From Streptomyces endophytica (GTDB taxonomy: Bacteria > Actinomycetota > Actinomycetes > Streptomycetales > Streptomycetaceae): 64,000 bases of DNA. Shown here in pieces: positions 1 through 9,825 of this stretch. The notes beneath the pieces are model-generated. The model saw only the letters and a list, made by a program, of their open reading frames with translations. It did no database searches and was not told the DNA's origin. Within the stretch, counting starts at the first letter, position 1, and each line of letters opens with the position of its first letter. The translations under genes were made by a program, and so were the position numbers. The stretch spans positions 4,898,001 through 4,962,000 of the forward strand of contig NZ_CP110636.1 of NCBI RefSeq assembly GCF_026153355.1, written 5' to 3'.

Positions 1-794
1 TACGGCTCGATGACGGCGCGGGCGGCGTAGTCGGCCACGCCGAACTGGAGGAACGTGCCGCCCTTGCCGACCCGGCCGAGCGCGTCCTGGATGGCGCGTT
101 CGTTGCCGGTGGCGTCGATGACCACGTCCCAGCCGCGCGGCCGGTCCAGTTCGTCGGCGGAGCCGGCGGCGTTGCTGCAGCCCAGCGTGCGGGCGGTGGC
201 CAGCCGCTCGGGGTTGATGTCGACGACGTCCACGCCGGCCGCACCGGTCCGCTTGGCCAGCTCCAGCATCATCAGGCCCATCGTGCCCGACCCGTAGATC
301 AGCACCTGGGTGCCCAGTTGCTGGGAGCGCAGGATGTCGTAGCCGCGGACCGCGCAGGACAGCGGCTCGATCAGGGCCGCGTCCTCGGTGCGGACGTGGT
401 CGGGCAGCTTGACGCAGTTCGCGACCGGGGCCACGGCGAACTCGGCGGCCCCGCCGGCCGTGGTCACCCCGATCGCGGCCCAGCGCTCGCAGAGGTTGCT
501 GCGGCCGATCCGGCAGTAGTGGCACTCGTGGCAGTACAGGGAGGGGTCGACGGCCACCCGGTCGCCCTCGGCGAGCTCGGTGACCGCGCCGCCGACGGCG
601 ACGACCGTACCGGCGAACTCGTGCCCCGGGACGACCGGCAGGGTGGGGGCGAACTCGCCCTGGAGGATGTGCAGATCGGTGCCGCACAGCCCGCAGGCGG
701 CGACCGAGACCACGACCTCGCGGGGCCCGGGGGTGGGGTCGTCGACGGTGGTGACCTCGACCTTGCCGGGCGCGCTGATCACTGCGGCCTTCAT
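1..794 (-). CDS. zinc-dependent alcohol/polyol dehydrogenase (partial, C-terminus beyond window)
   Basis: Medium-chain dehydrogenase of the sorbitol/threonine dehydrogenase type; it would oxidise a sugar alcohol or secondary alcohol with NAD(P). The frame starts MKAAVISAPGKVEV and shows the catalytic-zinc cysteine motif GLCGTDLH, then GHEFAG, then four structural-zinc cysteines (CHECHYCRIGRSNLC), and a Rossmann stretch around YGSGTMGLMML. About 264 residues are visible before the left edge. It is the last gene of an operon with two sugar permeases and a binding protein, which suggests it oxidises the imported polyol. The exact substrate cannot be read from the sequence. Confidence 0.85.
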   Translation of the reverse strand, partial: MKAAVISAPGKVEVTTVDDPTPGPREVVVSVAACGLCGTDLHILQGEFAPTLPVVPGHEFAGTVVAVGGAVTELAEGDRVAVDPSLYCHECHYCRIGRSNLCERWAAIGVTTAGGAAEFAVAPVANCVKLPDHVRTEDAALIEPLSCAVRGYDILRSQQLGTQVLIYGSGTMGLMMLELAKRTGAAGVDVVDINPERLATARTLGCSNAAGSADELDRPRGWDVVIDATGNERAIQDALGRVGKGGTFLQFGVADYAARAVIEP

Positions 795-807
795 TTCACG
801 TTTCCCT

Positions 808-1656
808 TCACTTCACGGCTCCGAGCGACAGGCCCTGGACGAGTTTGTCCTGGGCGGCGAACCCGGCGATGAGCACCGGGAGCGAGATGACGGTGGCGGC
901 GGCGCACACCTTGGCCAGGAACAGGCCCTGGCTGGTCACCAGTCCGGTCAGGAAGACCGGGGCGGTACCGGCGACGATCCCGGTCAGGACCCGGGCGAAC
1001 AGCAGCTCGTTCCAGCTGAAGATGAACGAGATCAGCGCCGTTGCCGCGATGCCGGGCAGGGCGACCGGCGCCACGATGCGGGTCAGGGTGGTGGTCAGCC
1101 CGGCCCCGTCGATCGAGGCGGCCTCCAGCATCTCCACCGGCACCTCGGCGAGGAACGAGCGCATCATCCACACCGCGATCGGCAGGTTCATCGAGGTGTA
1201 GAGGATGACCAGCAGCCAGACGCTGTCGAGCAGCCCGGTGTTCTGCGCGACGAGGTACACCGGCAGCAGCCCGGCCACCAGCGGCAGCATCTTCGTGGAG
1301 AGGAAGAAGAAGAGGACGTCGCTCCACTTCCGTACCGGCTTGATGGCCAGGGCGTACGCGGCCGGGACGGCGAGCGCGAGCACGAGCAGGGTGGAAACCA
1401 CCGAGGCCGTCAGGGAGTTGATCAGTGGCGGCCAGGGGCTGACGCCGCTGTCGGCGCCGAAGAACTCCCGGTAGCCGTGCAGGCTCAGTCCCGCGCCGAG
1501 GCTCGGCGGGTTGGTCGCCGCGTCCGCCTCGCTGTGGAAGGACGTCAGCACCATCCAGGCGACGGGCAGGAAGAAGGCGATGCCGCACAGCCAGGCGGCC
1601 AGGCCGAGCAGGCTCCCGGTCCGCCGTTGGCGCCGGGTCAGGGGTGCGCGGTTCAT
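808..1656 (-). CDS. carbohydrate ABC transporter permease, MalG type
   Basis: Inner-membrane permease of a CUT1-type sugar importer, 282 aa with about six hydrophobic segments. The ATPase-contact loop is visible as EAASIDGAGL followed by a conserved G before PVALPG, as in MalG. The start MNRAPLTRRQ overlaps the stop of the upstream permease by four bases (ATGA), indicating translational coupling. No ATPase gene lies in the window; in Streptomyces such importers usually share the general ATPase MsiK (family knowledge). The 13-base gap to the dehydrogenase supports one transcript. Confidence 0.9.
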   Translation of the reverse strand: MNRAPLTRRQRRTGSLLGLAAWLCGIAFFLPVAWMVLTSFHSEADAATNPPSLGAGLSLHGYREFFGADSGVSPWPPLINSLTASVVSTLLVLALAVPAAYALAIKPVRKWSDVLFFFLSTKMLPLVAGLLPVYLVAQNTGLLDSVWLLVILYTSMNLPIAVWMMRSFLAEVPVEMLEAASIDGAGLTTTLTRIVAPVALPGIAATALISFIFSWNELLFARVLTGIVAGTAPVFLTGLVTSQGLFLAKVCAAATVISLPVLIAGFAAQDKLVQGLSLGAVK

Positions 1657-2636
1657 CGGGTGACCTCCTCGCGCAGCAGGGACGAGACGGTACGCAGCGC
1701 GAAGGTCGCCACGAGCAGGGAGCACACGACCACGACGACGCCCTGCGCGGACGCCCGTCCGTAGTCGTGGGCCTGGTAGAAGGTCTGGTAGATGGTGTAC
1801 GGGAGGTTGGCGGTGCCCAGCCCCCCGGACGTGATGGTGAACACCGCGTCGAAGTTCTGGACGACGTAGACGGTGCCCAGCAGCGCGGCCAGTTCCAGGT
1901 AGCGGCGCAGGTGCGGCAGGGTGAGGTAGCGGAAGATGTCGAAGGCGGTGGCCCCGTCCATCCGGGCCGCCTCGACCGCGTCGGCGGCCCGGCTCTGCAG
2001 CCCGGCGAGCAGGATCAGCATCATGAACGGCGTCCACTGCCAGATCAGCGACACCTCGACAGAGGCCAGCGGCACCGCGGTCATCCAGTCCGGCTGCGGC
2101 GCGTGGTCACTGCCGAACAGCCCCCATATCCAGGTCAGCGAGCCGTTGATCAGCCCGTACGAGGCGTTGTAGAGGGCGTGCTTCCACAGCAGCGCGGAGG
2201 CCACCGGCACGACCAGGAACGGCGTGATGAGCAGCGTCCGGACGATGCCGCGGCCGCGGAAGCTGCGGTCCAGCAGCAGCGCCAGGCCCAGCCCGAGCAG
2301 CAGGCTGACCAGGACCACGGTCACGGTCAGCAGCACCGTGGTGCCCACCGAGGACCGCAGTGCCGGATCGGTGAAGACCGCCCGGTAGTTGGCGAAGGCG
2401 GCGAAGCCGCGGTGGTCGGGGGCCAGCGCGTTCCAGCGGGTGAAGGAGATCACCACCGTCGCCACGAAGGGGAGTTGGGTGACGACGATCAGGAAGACCA
2501 GGGCGGGGAGGAGCGGGGCGCGGCGGGCCCAGTCCTTGGCCCGTTCGGTGCGGCGGGCGCGGGCGGCCGTCGCACCGGCGGGCCGTGCTCCCGGGCTCGC
2601 GGCCTCCCGGGCCGGCTCAGTGGTCTGCGTAGGCAT
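1653..2636 (-). CDS. carbohydrate ABC transporter permease, MalF type
   Basis: Second permease of the sugar/polyol importer, 327 aa. An Arg/Ala-rich cytoplasmic N-terminus is followed by about six membrane segments. The EAA loop reads EAARMDGATAFDIFRYLTLP, the hallmark of MalF/UgpA-like permeases. The start MPTQTTEPAR lies 20 bases inside the end of the binding-protein gene, and the stop overlaps the next permease start, so all three are coupled. The frame is open well upstream of this start only because the binding-protein gene frame is broken there. Confidence 0.9.
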   Translation of the reverse strand: MPTQTTEPAREAASPGARPAGATAARARRTERAKDWARRAPLLPALVFLIVVTQLPFVATVVISFTRWNALAPDHRGFAAFANYRAVFTDPALRSSVGTTVLLTVTVVLVSLLLGLGLALLLDRSFRGRGIVRTLLITPFLVVPVASALLWKHALYNASYGLINGSLTWIWGLFGSDHAPQPDWMTAVPLASVEVSLIWQWTPFMMLILLAGLQSRAADAVEAARMDGATAFDIFRYLTLPHLRRYLELAALLGTVYVVQNFDAVFTITSGGLGTANLPYTIYQTFYQAHDYGRASAQGVVVVVCSLLVATFALRTVSSLLREEVTR

Positions 2637-3995
2637 CGGACACCTCCTGCGCCAGTCGCTGGCTCGCGGTAAGGGGCCTCGGGCACGCTCTGCTTGCCGG
2701 CGATGGCCGCGCTGATCTCGTGCGAGACCTTGGTGCCGAGGTCGGAGAATTCGGGGATGCCGACGAACTGGATCCCGGGGCGGGGCGTTGCTGGACGCCG
2801 GGGTCGCCGGGCCGGGCCGAGCCGATGGCGTGCTGCGTGGCCGCGGCGAAGGCGCCGGCGGACCGGGTGTACTCGGGGTTGCGGTAGAGCGAGGCCCGCT
2901 TGCCGCCGGGCACCCTCGACCAGCCCAGTTCGTGGCCCACCAGGCGTTCGTACGAGGCGCTCGACGCCCAGCGGATGAACTTCCAGGCCGCGTCCTGGTG
3001 GGTGCTGGCCTTCTGCACGCCCCAGGCCCAGGTGTAGAGCCAGCCGGAGTTGCGGGTGCGTTCGACGGGGGCGGGGCGTAGCCGATCTTGCCGGCGACCT
3101 TGGAGCCGGCGGTTTCCAGGGAGCCGGCGCCGGCGGTGGCGTCGTACCACATGGCGACCTTGCCCTGCTGCATGTCGTTGAGGCACTCGGTGTAGCCGGC
3201 CTGCGGGGCGCCCGCCTCACCGTGCTTGCGGAGGAGATCGACGTAGAACCGGGTGGCCCGGGTGAATTCCGGGCTGTCGACCCGCGCCTTCCAGTCCTTG
3301 GTGAACCACGTCCCGCCGAAGGTGTTGACGACGGTGGTCAGCGGGGCGGCGAGCTGGCCCCAGCCGGGCTGGCCGCGCAGGCAGATGCCCTTCATGCCCG
3401 TGCGGAAGCCGTCCAACTTGGCGGCGAGGGCGGCGACCTGGTGCCAGGTGGGGTGGGCGGGCATGGTCAGGCCGGCGGCCTTGAGCAGGTCCTTGCGGTA
3501 CATCAGGAAGGACGATTCGCCGTAGAACGGTTCCGCGTAGATCTTGCCGTCGGCGGCGGTGAGGGAGCTGCGGAGCGGCGGGAGGACGTCGTTCTGGTCG
3601 AACGTCCGGTCCTTGGCGGCGCGGGTGCCGAGTTCCGTGAGCCAGCCGTTGCGGGCGTAGATCGGGGTCTCGTAGTTGCTGACGCTGGCGACGTCGTACT
3701 GGCCGGCCTGGCTGGAGAAGTCCTGGCTCATCTTGTCGCGCAGGTCGTCCTCCGGCAGCACGGTGAAGTTGACCTTGATGCCGGTCTCCTTGGTGAAGTG
3801 CTCCGCGGTGAGCTTCTGGAGATCCACCATCTGCGGGTTGTTGACCATCAGGACGTTCAGGGTGTTGTGGCCGTCGTTGCCCGCGTCACCGGCGCCGCGG
3901 TAGCAGCCGGTGGTGGACAGCGACAGGGCCAGGGCCAGGGCGGTGAGCCCCGCCGCGCGGGGGCCGCGGTGTGGCCCGGGGGATCGTGCTCGCAC
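2617..3995 (-). CDS. extracellular polyol/sugar-binding lipoprotein (frameshifted)
   Basis: Substrate-binding protein of the ABC importer, anchored outside the membrane. The GTG start at 3995 has AGAGAGG eight bases upstream, and the signal peptide ends in the lipobox STTGC (Cys about residue 31). The mature part (LNVLMVNNPQMVDLQKLTAE, then YAEPFYGESSFLMYRKDLL) is typical of family-1 solute-binding proteins specific for sugars and polyols. The frame breaks near 3067-3071 (G5 run), near 2775-2787 and near 2672-2675, but the pieces join into one normal protein ending EVSDAYADH at 2617. Three one-base breaks in one gene look like sequence error, though a true pseudogene is possible. Confidence 0.8.
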
Positions 3996-4152
3996 GGCTC
4001 ATACCTCTCTTTTTCACTGCATGTCGGCGTATAGGGGATACGGAGTCGTGCCGAGGCACGGTGGGGGAACCGCACGAGGGCCCGCGGTGCGGTGCGGCCT
4101 CGGCGGCGGCTGGTGGTGTGGTGGTGCGGACCGGTTCCGGCCGGGTCCTGGG

Positions 4153-4916
4153 TCAGACCCGGAGCACCTGCGGCCCCAGGAGGGAGTAGCGGTGGGCCTC
4201 CGGCGCGGACAGTCCCGCGTCGGTGACGATCGTGTCGAAGTCGCTCACGTCGGCGAACCGGCAGAAGCTGCTGGCGCCGAATTTGCTGTGCACCCCGACC
4301 AGCACCCGCCGCCGCGAGGAGCGGGACGGCCTTGCTCCTTCACCTCCGCGACCGCCGGGTCGGGGGTGGTCAGCCCGTGCTCCCGGGAGATGCCGTTCGC
4401 CCCGAGGAACGCCAGGTCGATCACGAACCCGGAGAGCATGTCGCGGGCCCAGGACCCCACCGTCGCCTGCGTGCCGGAGCGCACCCGGCCGCCGGCCAGC
4501 AGGACGGTGGCGGACTCCGCGGCGGAGACCAGGGAAGCGGTCCGCAGCGAGGCGGTGATCACGGTCAGCGGACGGTCGGTGGGCAGCAGCATGGCGACCA
4601 GCTCCGGGGTGTAGCCCTCGTCGACGAACACCGTCTCGGCGGAGCCGACCAGTTCCGCGGCGGCCGCGGCGATCCGCCGCTTCTCGGCCACCTGCTGGGT
4701 CTCCCGCCGGGCCAGGGTGGTCTCGAAACCGGCGCTCTCGACCGGGTACGCCGCGCCGTGCGTCCGCCGGACCAGGCCGCGGCGCTCCAGCTCGCTCAGG
4801 TCGCGGCGGACGGTCTCGCGGGCCACGCCGAACTCGGACGCGGCGTCCGCGACCTCGACCCGGCCGGACTGCCGGGCCAGCGCGAGGATGCGTTGCTGGC
4901 GTTCCTCGGCCCTCAT
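4153..4916 (-). CDS. DeoR/GlpR-family transcriptional repressor (frameshifted near 4325)
   Basis: Probable local repressor of the polyol operon. An N-terminal DeoR winged helix (RQQRILALARQSGRVEVAD...ETVRRDLSELERRG, residues about 5-55) is followed by the sugar-phosphate sensor domain (EKRRIAAAAAELV, VFVDEGYT, FLGANGIS). The frame slips around 4320-4340. In the other frame it resumes with VLVGVHSKFG and FDTIVTDAGLS, the usual DeoR C-terminal motifs, and stops at 4153. The corrected length of about 254 aa is normal. It is transcribed towards the binding-protein gene, 157 bases away. Two operator-like repeats lie 58-153 bases upstream. Confidence 0.85.
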
Positions 4917-4973
4917 GGCTCACTCCTGCCCGGTGGTCCGGCATTTTCCGGTGGCTTCCGTTCGGTCACGGGC

Positions 4974-5069
4974 CTGCCCGTTTCCGCCCGCATCAGGTTT
5001 ATAGCAACCGGGGCTGACCGGAGTGCTGCCCGTCGTGACAGAAAAACTGCCCGTTTCTGCCCGCTTCAG
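4974..5069. promoter_or_regulatory. tandem direct-repeat operator and -10 box upstream of deoR
   Basis: Two 23-base copies (4974-4996 and 5047-5069) differ at two positions. Each is itself a tandem of a 10-mer, TGCCCGTTTC followed by a variant such as TGCCCGCTTC. On the minus strand a TATAAA-like -10 sequence (about 4998-5004) sits between the copies. DeoR-family repressors commonly bind direct repeats, so autoregulation, possibly by looping, is a reasonable inference. Confidence 0.6.
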
Positions 5070-5208
5070 ACCGCTCCTTTACCGGCCGGGCCCCCCGGCG
5101 GCTGCCCGTAACGCTCCCGGGGGTGCCCGTGGCCCACCGGGACCGCCCGATCCTTTCCGGCCGCCCGCAGCGGTGGTGCCGGCGGCGGCGCCGCATAGTC
5201 TGGACGGC

Positions 5209-5715
5209 ATGAGCTCGGAGATGCGGTCGTTGGCGGTCACCTCGGTCGTGGAGGCGGAGGAGTGCGCGGTGCTGCGGGTCAGCGGGGAACTGGACCTCCG
5301 CACCGAGCAGGCGTTCCTCGCCGAGGCGCGGTCGGTGGTCTCGGCCGGGCACCGCTTCCTCGTGCTGGACCTGACCGCACTGCGCTTCTGCGACTCCCGG
5401 GGGCTCAGCTGTCTGCTGGCCCTGGAGTGGCTGTGCCGCCGCCTGGAGGGCCGGCTGCTGCTGGCGTCCCTCGGCGTACGGATGCTCCGGCTGCTGGTCG
5501 GCACCCAGTCCCTCGGCGTCTTCTCCTGCTACCCGACGGTCGGCCATGCGCTGGCCGCCGTCCCCGACGGAGCCCGCCCGGCCTGGCCGCCGCCGTCGAC
5601 GACCCGTCCGTGTGAAGCGGCCGTTCACCCGGGTGACGGCCCCGGGCAGCGCATCCCCAGCCAGGCCCCGTCGAACCGGGCGAAGGTGATCTTCCGGTAC
5701 GGGCCGGACTCGTAG
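5209..5715 (+). CDS. STAS-domain anti-sigma factor antagonist
   Basis: Small SpoIIAA/RsbV-like protein that would bind an anti-sigma kinase and free its sigma factor. The STAS fold is visible: VLRVSGELDLRTEQAFLAEA, then LVLDLTALRFCDSRGLSCLL, where the Ser after CD is the usual phosphorylation site. The Met at 5221 is an alternative start. The frame as written runs to 5715 and overlaps the convergent sialidase by 91 bases. A single missing base near 5570-5580 would instead end it at 5615 with a normal tail (DDPSV), as expected if the base-dropping seen in neighbours also happened here. Confidence 0.75.
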   Translation: MSSEMRSLAVTSVVEAEECAVLRVSGELDLRTEQAFLAEARSVVSAGHRFLVLDLTALRFCDSRGLSCLLALEWLCRRLEGRLLLASLGVRMLRLLVGTQSLGVFSCYPTVGHALAAVPDGARPAWPPPSTTRPCEAAVHPGDGPGQRIPSQAPSNRAKVIFRYGPDS

Positions 5716-6828
5716 AGCAGCCCGAACGTGCCGTCCGGCAGCCGGGTCAGCGTCGAGTACGCGGCCGGCCCCGGCACCACGGTCCGGGACACCGGCCAGC
5801 TCTCCCCGTCGTCGCACGACCCCCGCACGGTGAGGTTCTCCCGGGCCCGGGCGCTCGCCGTATTGCTGAACAGCAGCCAGTGCGCCCGCGGGTGGCCGGC
5901 CGGCGCCGCCGGGTCGTAGCGCAGGATCGAGGCGTTGTTGGCCGGATCGGGCAGCTCGTCGTCGGCCGCCGGGGCGCTGTAGGTCAGCCCGCCGTCCCGC
6001 GAGTGCGCGACCAGCCGCCGGTGCGTGCTCGCGGTGCGGCTGTTGAGCAGCACCCGCCCGTCGGCCAGTTCGACGGTCTTGTTCTCGTCCATCCGCGGGC
6101 CCACCGGCGTCCCCAGGCGCCAGGTCGCCCCGTGGTCGTCGCTGTACGCGCTCGCCGCCCACATGCTGCCGTCCGCCTTGCGGAACGCGTACTGCTGCAG
6201 CAGCCGCCCCCGGAGAGCTGGCTGCCGGAACCGGACGAGGCGAAGATGCCGTGCCAGGACGGGTCCTTGAGGGCGCGGGTGAGACGACGGTGCCGCCAGC
6301 TGCGGCCGCCGTCGTCGGAGTAGCTGCAATCGGTGTGCAGCACGCTGGTGCTGTCGTGCGCGTTGCCGGTGCCCGCGGTGCCGAAGCCGACCCCCTTGGG
6401 CGCGTACGCATGGAAGAGGAAGACCCGCCCGGTCGTCCGGTCCACCAGCAGGCTCGGGTCCCCGGCACCCACCCCGCCGTCGTAGTCCACCGCCGCCCGC
6501 GGCGCGCTCCAGGTGCGTCCCTTGTCGGAGCTGCGCCGCACCATCACGTCCACGTCGCCCGGCAGATCGGCCGCGCTGTCGTTCCGCCGGTCGTACGCCG
6601 CGATCAGCGTGCCGTCCGGCAGCGTGGCCAGCGCGGGGATGCGGTATGTGTGCGCGCCCTGCCCGGACACCGCCAGATCCGTGGTCTCGAACAGCGCCCG
6701 CCGGGCGGCACCCGGCCGGCTTCCGGGACCGGTGCGGCGGCGGGCGCCCCCGGCGCGGTCGGCAGGGCCGCGCCGACGCCCGCGGCGAGCAGCACGGCCA
6801 GGGTGCGGGAGCGGGCGGCTGCGGGCAC
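5625..6828 (-). CDS. secreted exo-alpha-sialidase (BNR/Asp-box), frameshifted
   Basis: Secreted neuraminidase-type glycosidase. The GTG start at 6828 has GGAGG five bases upstream and gives an Arg-containing N-terminus and hydrophobic signal (RTLAVLLAAGVGAALPTAPG). The catalytic-arginine motif is YRIPALATLPDGT, with Asp following in AAYDRR. Five Asp boxes follow (SSDKGRTW, SDDGGRSW, SDDHGATW, SRDGGLTY, SCDDGESW), so a full six-bladed propeller is present. The frame breaks near 6700-6725 and in the G run near 6205-6211; the joined product is about 400 aa. It is divergent from the FAD oxidase gene and has no sialic-acid genes beside it, so use on host or environmental glycans is inferred only. 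Confidence 0.85.
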
Positions 6829-6983
6829 CGGTACCTCCAGGCGGACACGACGGGGGCCGCTCCAGCGTGCGCGAGGGCGTCCCGGCGGGCGCGCTGACCG
6901 GCCCCGTCGGGGTGACCGCACCGCGCGCCCGGAGCAGACGGCCACCTTGCGCAACCCCGCCCCGCCCAGAACCCTGGGACCGG

Positions 6984-7005
6984 GGAACCGCGCGGTTCCG
7001 GAACC
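6984..7005. promoter_or_regulatory. overlapping GGAACC palindromes between divergent genes
   Basis: GGAACCGCGCGGTTCC (6984-6999) is a perfect palindrome and overlaps a second one, GGTTCCGGAACC (6994-7005). They lie in the 294-base space between the divergent sialidase and FAD-oxidase starts, 118-139 bases upstream of the latter. They may bind a dimeric regulator. No such regulator gene is adjacent. Confidence 0.4.
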
Positions 7006-7122
7006 CGGAACACCGCGTCCGGGCCCGCCCCATGGACGCGCGACGGCACGCCCGTCATCCCCTGCACCACCGGTGCCCGACCGGCACCGGCTCCCGCACC
7101 TCGACACGGGAAGGCGGACCGG

Positions 7123-8319
7123 ATGGCTTCCACCGCGGCACCGGCCACGGCCGCAGAGCCCCTCCCCGGACGCGCCGACGTGGTGATCGTCGGCGGCGGG
7201 GTGATCGGCGCGAGCATCGCCTTCCACCTGGCCGAGGCGGCCGTCGCCCGGGTGCTCCTGCTGGAGCGCGACCGGCCCGCGTCCGGGTCCTCCGGCAAAC
7301 CGATCGGCGGCGTCCGCGCCCAGTTCTCCGACCCGCTCAACATCCGGCTGGGCCTGCGCAGTCTGGCCGCCTGGCGGGACTTCGCCCGCCGGCCCGGCGC
7401 CGACATCGGCCTGACCACCGTCGGCTACCTCTTCCTCCTCGCCGACGACCGCGAACTGGCCGTCTTCACCGAGGGGGTCGAGACCCAGAACCGGCACGGC
7501 GTCCCCAGCCGCCTCCTCGACCCGCGCGCCGCCCGGGAGCTGTGCCCCTACGTCGACCCCCGCGGCATCGTCGCCGCCGCCTACTCGCCCACCGACGGCC
7601 ACGCCCTGCCCCGCGCCGCGGTGACCGGCTACCTGCGCGCCGCCCGCCGGCTCGGCGCGACCGTCCGCACCCGCTGCCCGGTGACCGCCGTCGACACCGA
7701 GGGCGGCGTGATCCGTGCCGTGCGCACCCCGCACGGCACGGTCCGCACCTCCACCGTCATCTGCTGCGCGGGCGCCTGGTCCCGGGCCGTCGGCGCGCTG
7801 GCCGGGGTCGCCCTGCCGGTCACCCCGTTGCGCCGGCAGATCGCCTTCACCGGCCCGCTGCACCCCGCCCCGCCCCGGATCCCCTTCACCCTCGACTTCG
7901 GTTCCACCCTCTACTTCCACAACGACGGCGCCGGCGGACTGCTCATGGGCCTCTCCGATCCCCGCCAACCACCCGGATTCGGGCGGGAGTTCAGCCGCGA
8001 ATGGCTGGCGCCGCTGCGCACCGCCGCGGCCCGCCGGGCCCCGGACCTCGCCCGCCTCCCGGTCGTCGACGGCTGGGCCGGCCTCTACGAGATGACCCCC
8101 GACCGCAACGCGCTCATCGGCGAGACCACCCGCCCGGGCCGGTTCCTGTACGCCACCGGCTTCTCCGGCCACGGTTTCCTCCAGGCCCCGGCCGTCGGCG
8201 AACTCGTCCGCGACCTCTACCTGGGCCGCGAACCGTTCCTCGACATCGGCCCGCTCGCCGCGAGCCGCTTCGACGACGGCGCGGCGCCCACGGCCCGCCC
8301 GGAGGCCCACATCATCTGA
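7123..8319 (+). CDS. FAD-dependent amine oxidase/dehydrogenase (DAO family), candidate L-pipecolate or D-amino-acid oxidase
   Basis: Flavoprotein of the DAO superfamily, 398 aa and uninterrupted. The Rossmann dinucleotide site is VVIVGGGVIGASIAFHLAE (about residues 22-40), with the flavin acid in LLLERD. The conserved C-terminal flavin motif reads NALIGETTRPGRFLYATGFSGHG. The family includes sarcosine oxidase, D-amino-acid dehydrogenases and L-pipecolate oxidase. The next two genes (HglS-type dioxygenase and ALDH7) act lower in lysine/pipecolate breakdown, so oxidation of pipecolate (AmaA-like) is the context-based guess. Sarcosine or glycine oxidation cannot be excluded. Confidence 0.75.
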   Translation: MASTAAPATAAEPLPGRADVVIVGGGVIGASIAFHLAEAAVARVLLLERDRPASGSSGKPIGGVRAQFSDPLNIRLGLRSLAAWRDFARRPGADIGLTTVGYLFLLADDRELAVFTEGVETQNRHGVPSRLLDPRAARELCPYVDPRGIVAAAYSPTDGHALPRAAVTGYLRAARRLGATVRTRCPVTAVDTEGGVIRAVRTPHGTVRTSTVICCAGAWSRAVGALAGVALPVTPLRRQIAFTGPLHPAPPRIPFTLDFGSTLYFHNDGAGGLLMGLSDPRQPPGFGREFSREWLAPLRTAAARRAPDLARLPVVDGWAGLYEMTPDRNALIGETTRPGRFLYATGFSGHGFLQAPAVGELVRDLYLGREPFLDIGPLAASRFDDGAAPTARPEAHII

Positions 8320-8359
8320 CCCGCCCGCACCCGTCCCGCCCCGTCCCCCGGAGCTGCGT

Positions 8360-9790
8360 ATGGTCCCCACCTGGCAACTGCGCGCCGCGTTCGCCCGCCG
8401 GCTGTCCGGCATGTACGGCACCGAAGTCCCCGCGTACACCACGCTGCTGGAGGTGACCGGGCAGATCAACGACGAGGTCACGGCCGGGACCCGGAGGCCG
8501 CCCGGCTCGGCGGCCCCGGCCGGGTCGGCGTGGAGCGGCACGGCGCCATCCGCGTGGGCACACCGGAGGAACTCCGGCAGGCCGCCCAGGTCTTCGCGGC
8601 GCTCGGCATGCACCCGGTGGGCTTCTACGACCTGCGGGACGGCGGCGAGGGCGCGGTGCCCGTCGTCTCCACCGCCTTCCGGCCGACCGACCCCGAGGAA
8701 CTGGAACGCAACCCCTTCCGGGTCTTCACCTCCCTCCTGACCACCTCCGACCGCCGCTTCTTCGGCCCGGACCTCGCCGCCCGGCTCGACGCCTTCCTCG
8801 CCCGCCGGCAGCTCTTCCCGCCCGAACTCCTCACCCTGGCCGCCCGCGCCGAGGCGGAGGGCGGGCTCCCGACCCCCAGGCCGAACGTTTCCTCACCCTC
8901 GCCGCTGCCGCGTTCGCCCTCTCACCGGAGCCGGTCGACCGCGCCTGGTACGCCGAACTGGAACGGGTCTCCGCGGTCGCCGCCGACATCGGCGGGGTGA
9001 CGACCACCCACCTCAACCACCTCACCCCGCGCGTCCTCGACATCGACGTCCTCCACCGCCGCATGGGCGAACGCGGTATCACCATGATCGACCGCATCCA
9101 GGGGCCCCCGCGCTGGGAGGGACCGGACGTCCTGCTGCGCCAGACCTCCTTCCGGGCCCTGGCCGAGACCCGGACCTTCCGCGAGCCCGACGGCCGGCTC
9201 ACCCGCGGCGCGCTGCGCGTCCGGTTCGGCGAGGTCGAGGCGCGCGGGATCGCCCTCACCCGCGCCGGCCGGGCCCGCTACGACCACCTCATGGCCGAGA
9301 CCGACCGCCGGACGGTGCTGCGCCCGGGCGCCGACCGGCAGCGCACCGCCCGCTGCCTCTGGCTCCAGGGATTCCCCGGCACCGAACACCAACTCGCCGT
9401 CTCCCACCTGGCGTTCTTCACCTACCGTCCGGTGCCGGCCCGCCCCGGGACGGCCGGCGCCCGCCCGCCGACCTGGCCGGCCTGCTCACCCACGGCTGGC
9501 TCACCGCCCGCCCGATCGTCTACGAGGACTTCCTGCGCGCTCCGCCGCCGGCATCTTTCGCTCCAACCTGACCGGGCGGGCCGCCACGACGCGGACCTGG
9601 CCGGCGCGCCCTTCGACGCCCACCGGCTGTCCGAGGCGATCGGCCGCCCGGTGGCCGACCCGTACGCCGGCTACGCCGAGCAGCAGGACCGCTCCCTGCG
9701 GAAGGCGCTGTTCACCCTCCGGGCGGCGCCGCGCTACGCGCCCTGGACCACGGGGAACTGATCGACGCGGAACCGGTCCCCGCCCCCTGA
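8360..9790 (+). CDS. hglS: HglS/YdcJ-type 2-oxoadipate dioxygenase/decarboxylase (multiply frameshifted)
   Basis: VOC-superfamily iron enzyme; HglS converts 2-oxoadipate to D-2-hydroxyglutarate in D-lysine catabolism. The pieces match E. coli YdcJ closely from memory: LSGMYGTEVPAYTTLLEV, then ERHGAIRVGTPEEL (metal His), then HLNHLTPRVLDID (metal His), LLRQTSFRALAET, and RFGEVEARGIALT (metal Glu), with YEDFLP/SAAGIFRSNL near the end. The frame changes at least five times (near 8485-8520, 8870-8880, 9455-9470, 9530-9545 and 9560-9610). Each piece is well conserved, so one complete ancestral gene is certain. Whether it is intact in the organism is not. The end at 9790 follows the frame reading DAEPVPAP; another frame stops at 9761. 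Confidence 0.75.
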
Positions 9791-9825
9791 ACCCTTTTGG
9801 CCCCTTCGCACCCCAGGAGCGCGAC

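Noticed and set aside
808..1588. Long open frames antisense to or shifted against the permease genes
   Set aside because: Arg/Pro/Gly/Ala-rich composition, no family motifs, and full overlap with well-supported genes. They are GC-rich shadow frames; the same holds throughout the window.
2617..3995. Calling the sugar-binding gene a true pseudogene
   Set aside because: Three breaks are suspicious, but the same kind of break affects many unrelated genes including rpmB, so sequence error is the better account. It is kept as a CDS with a warning.
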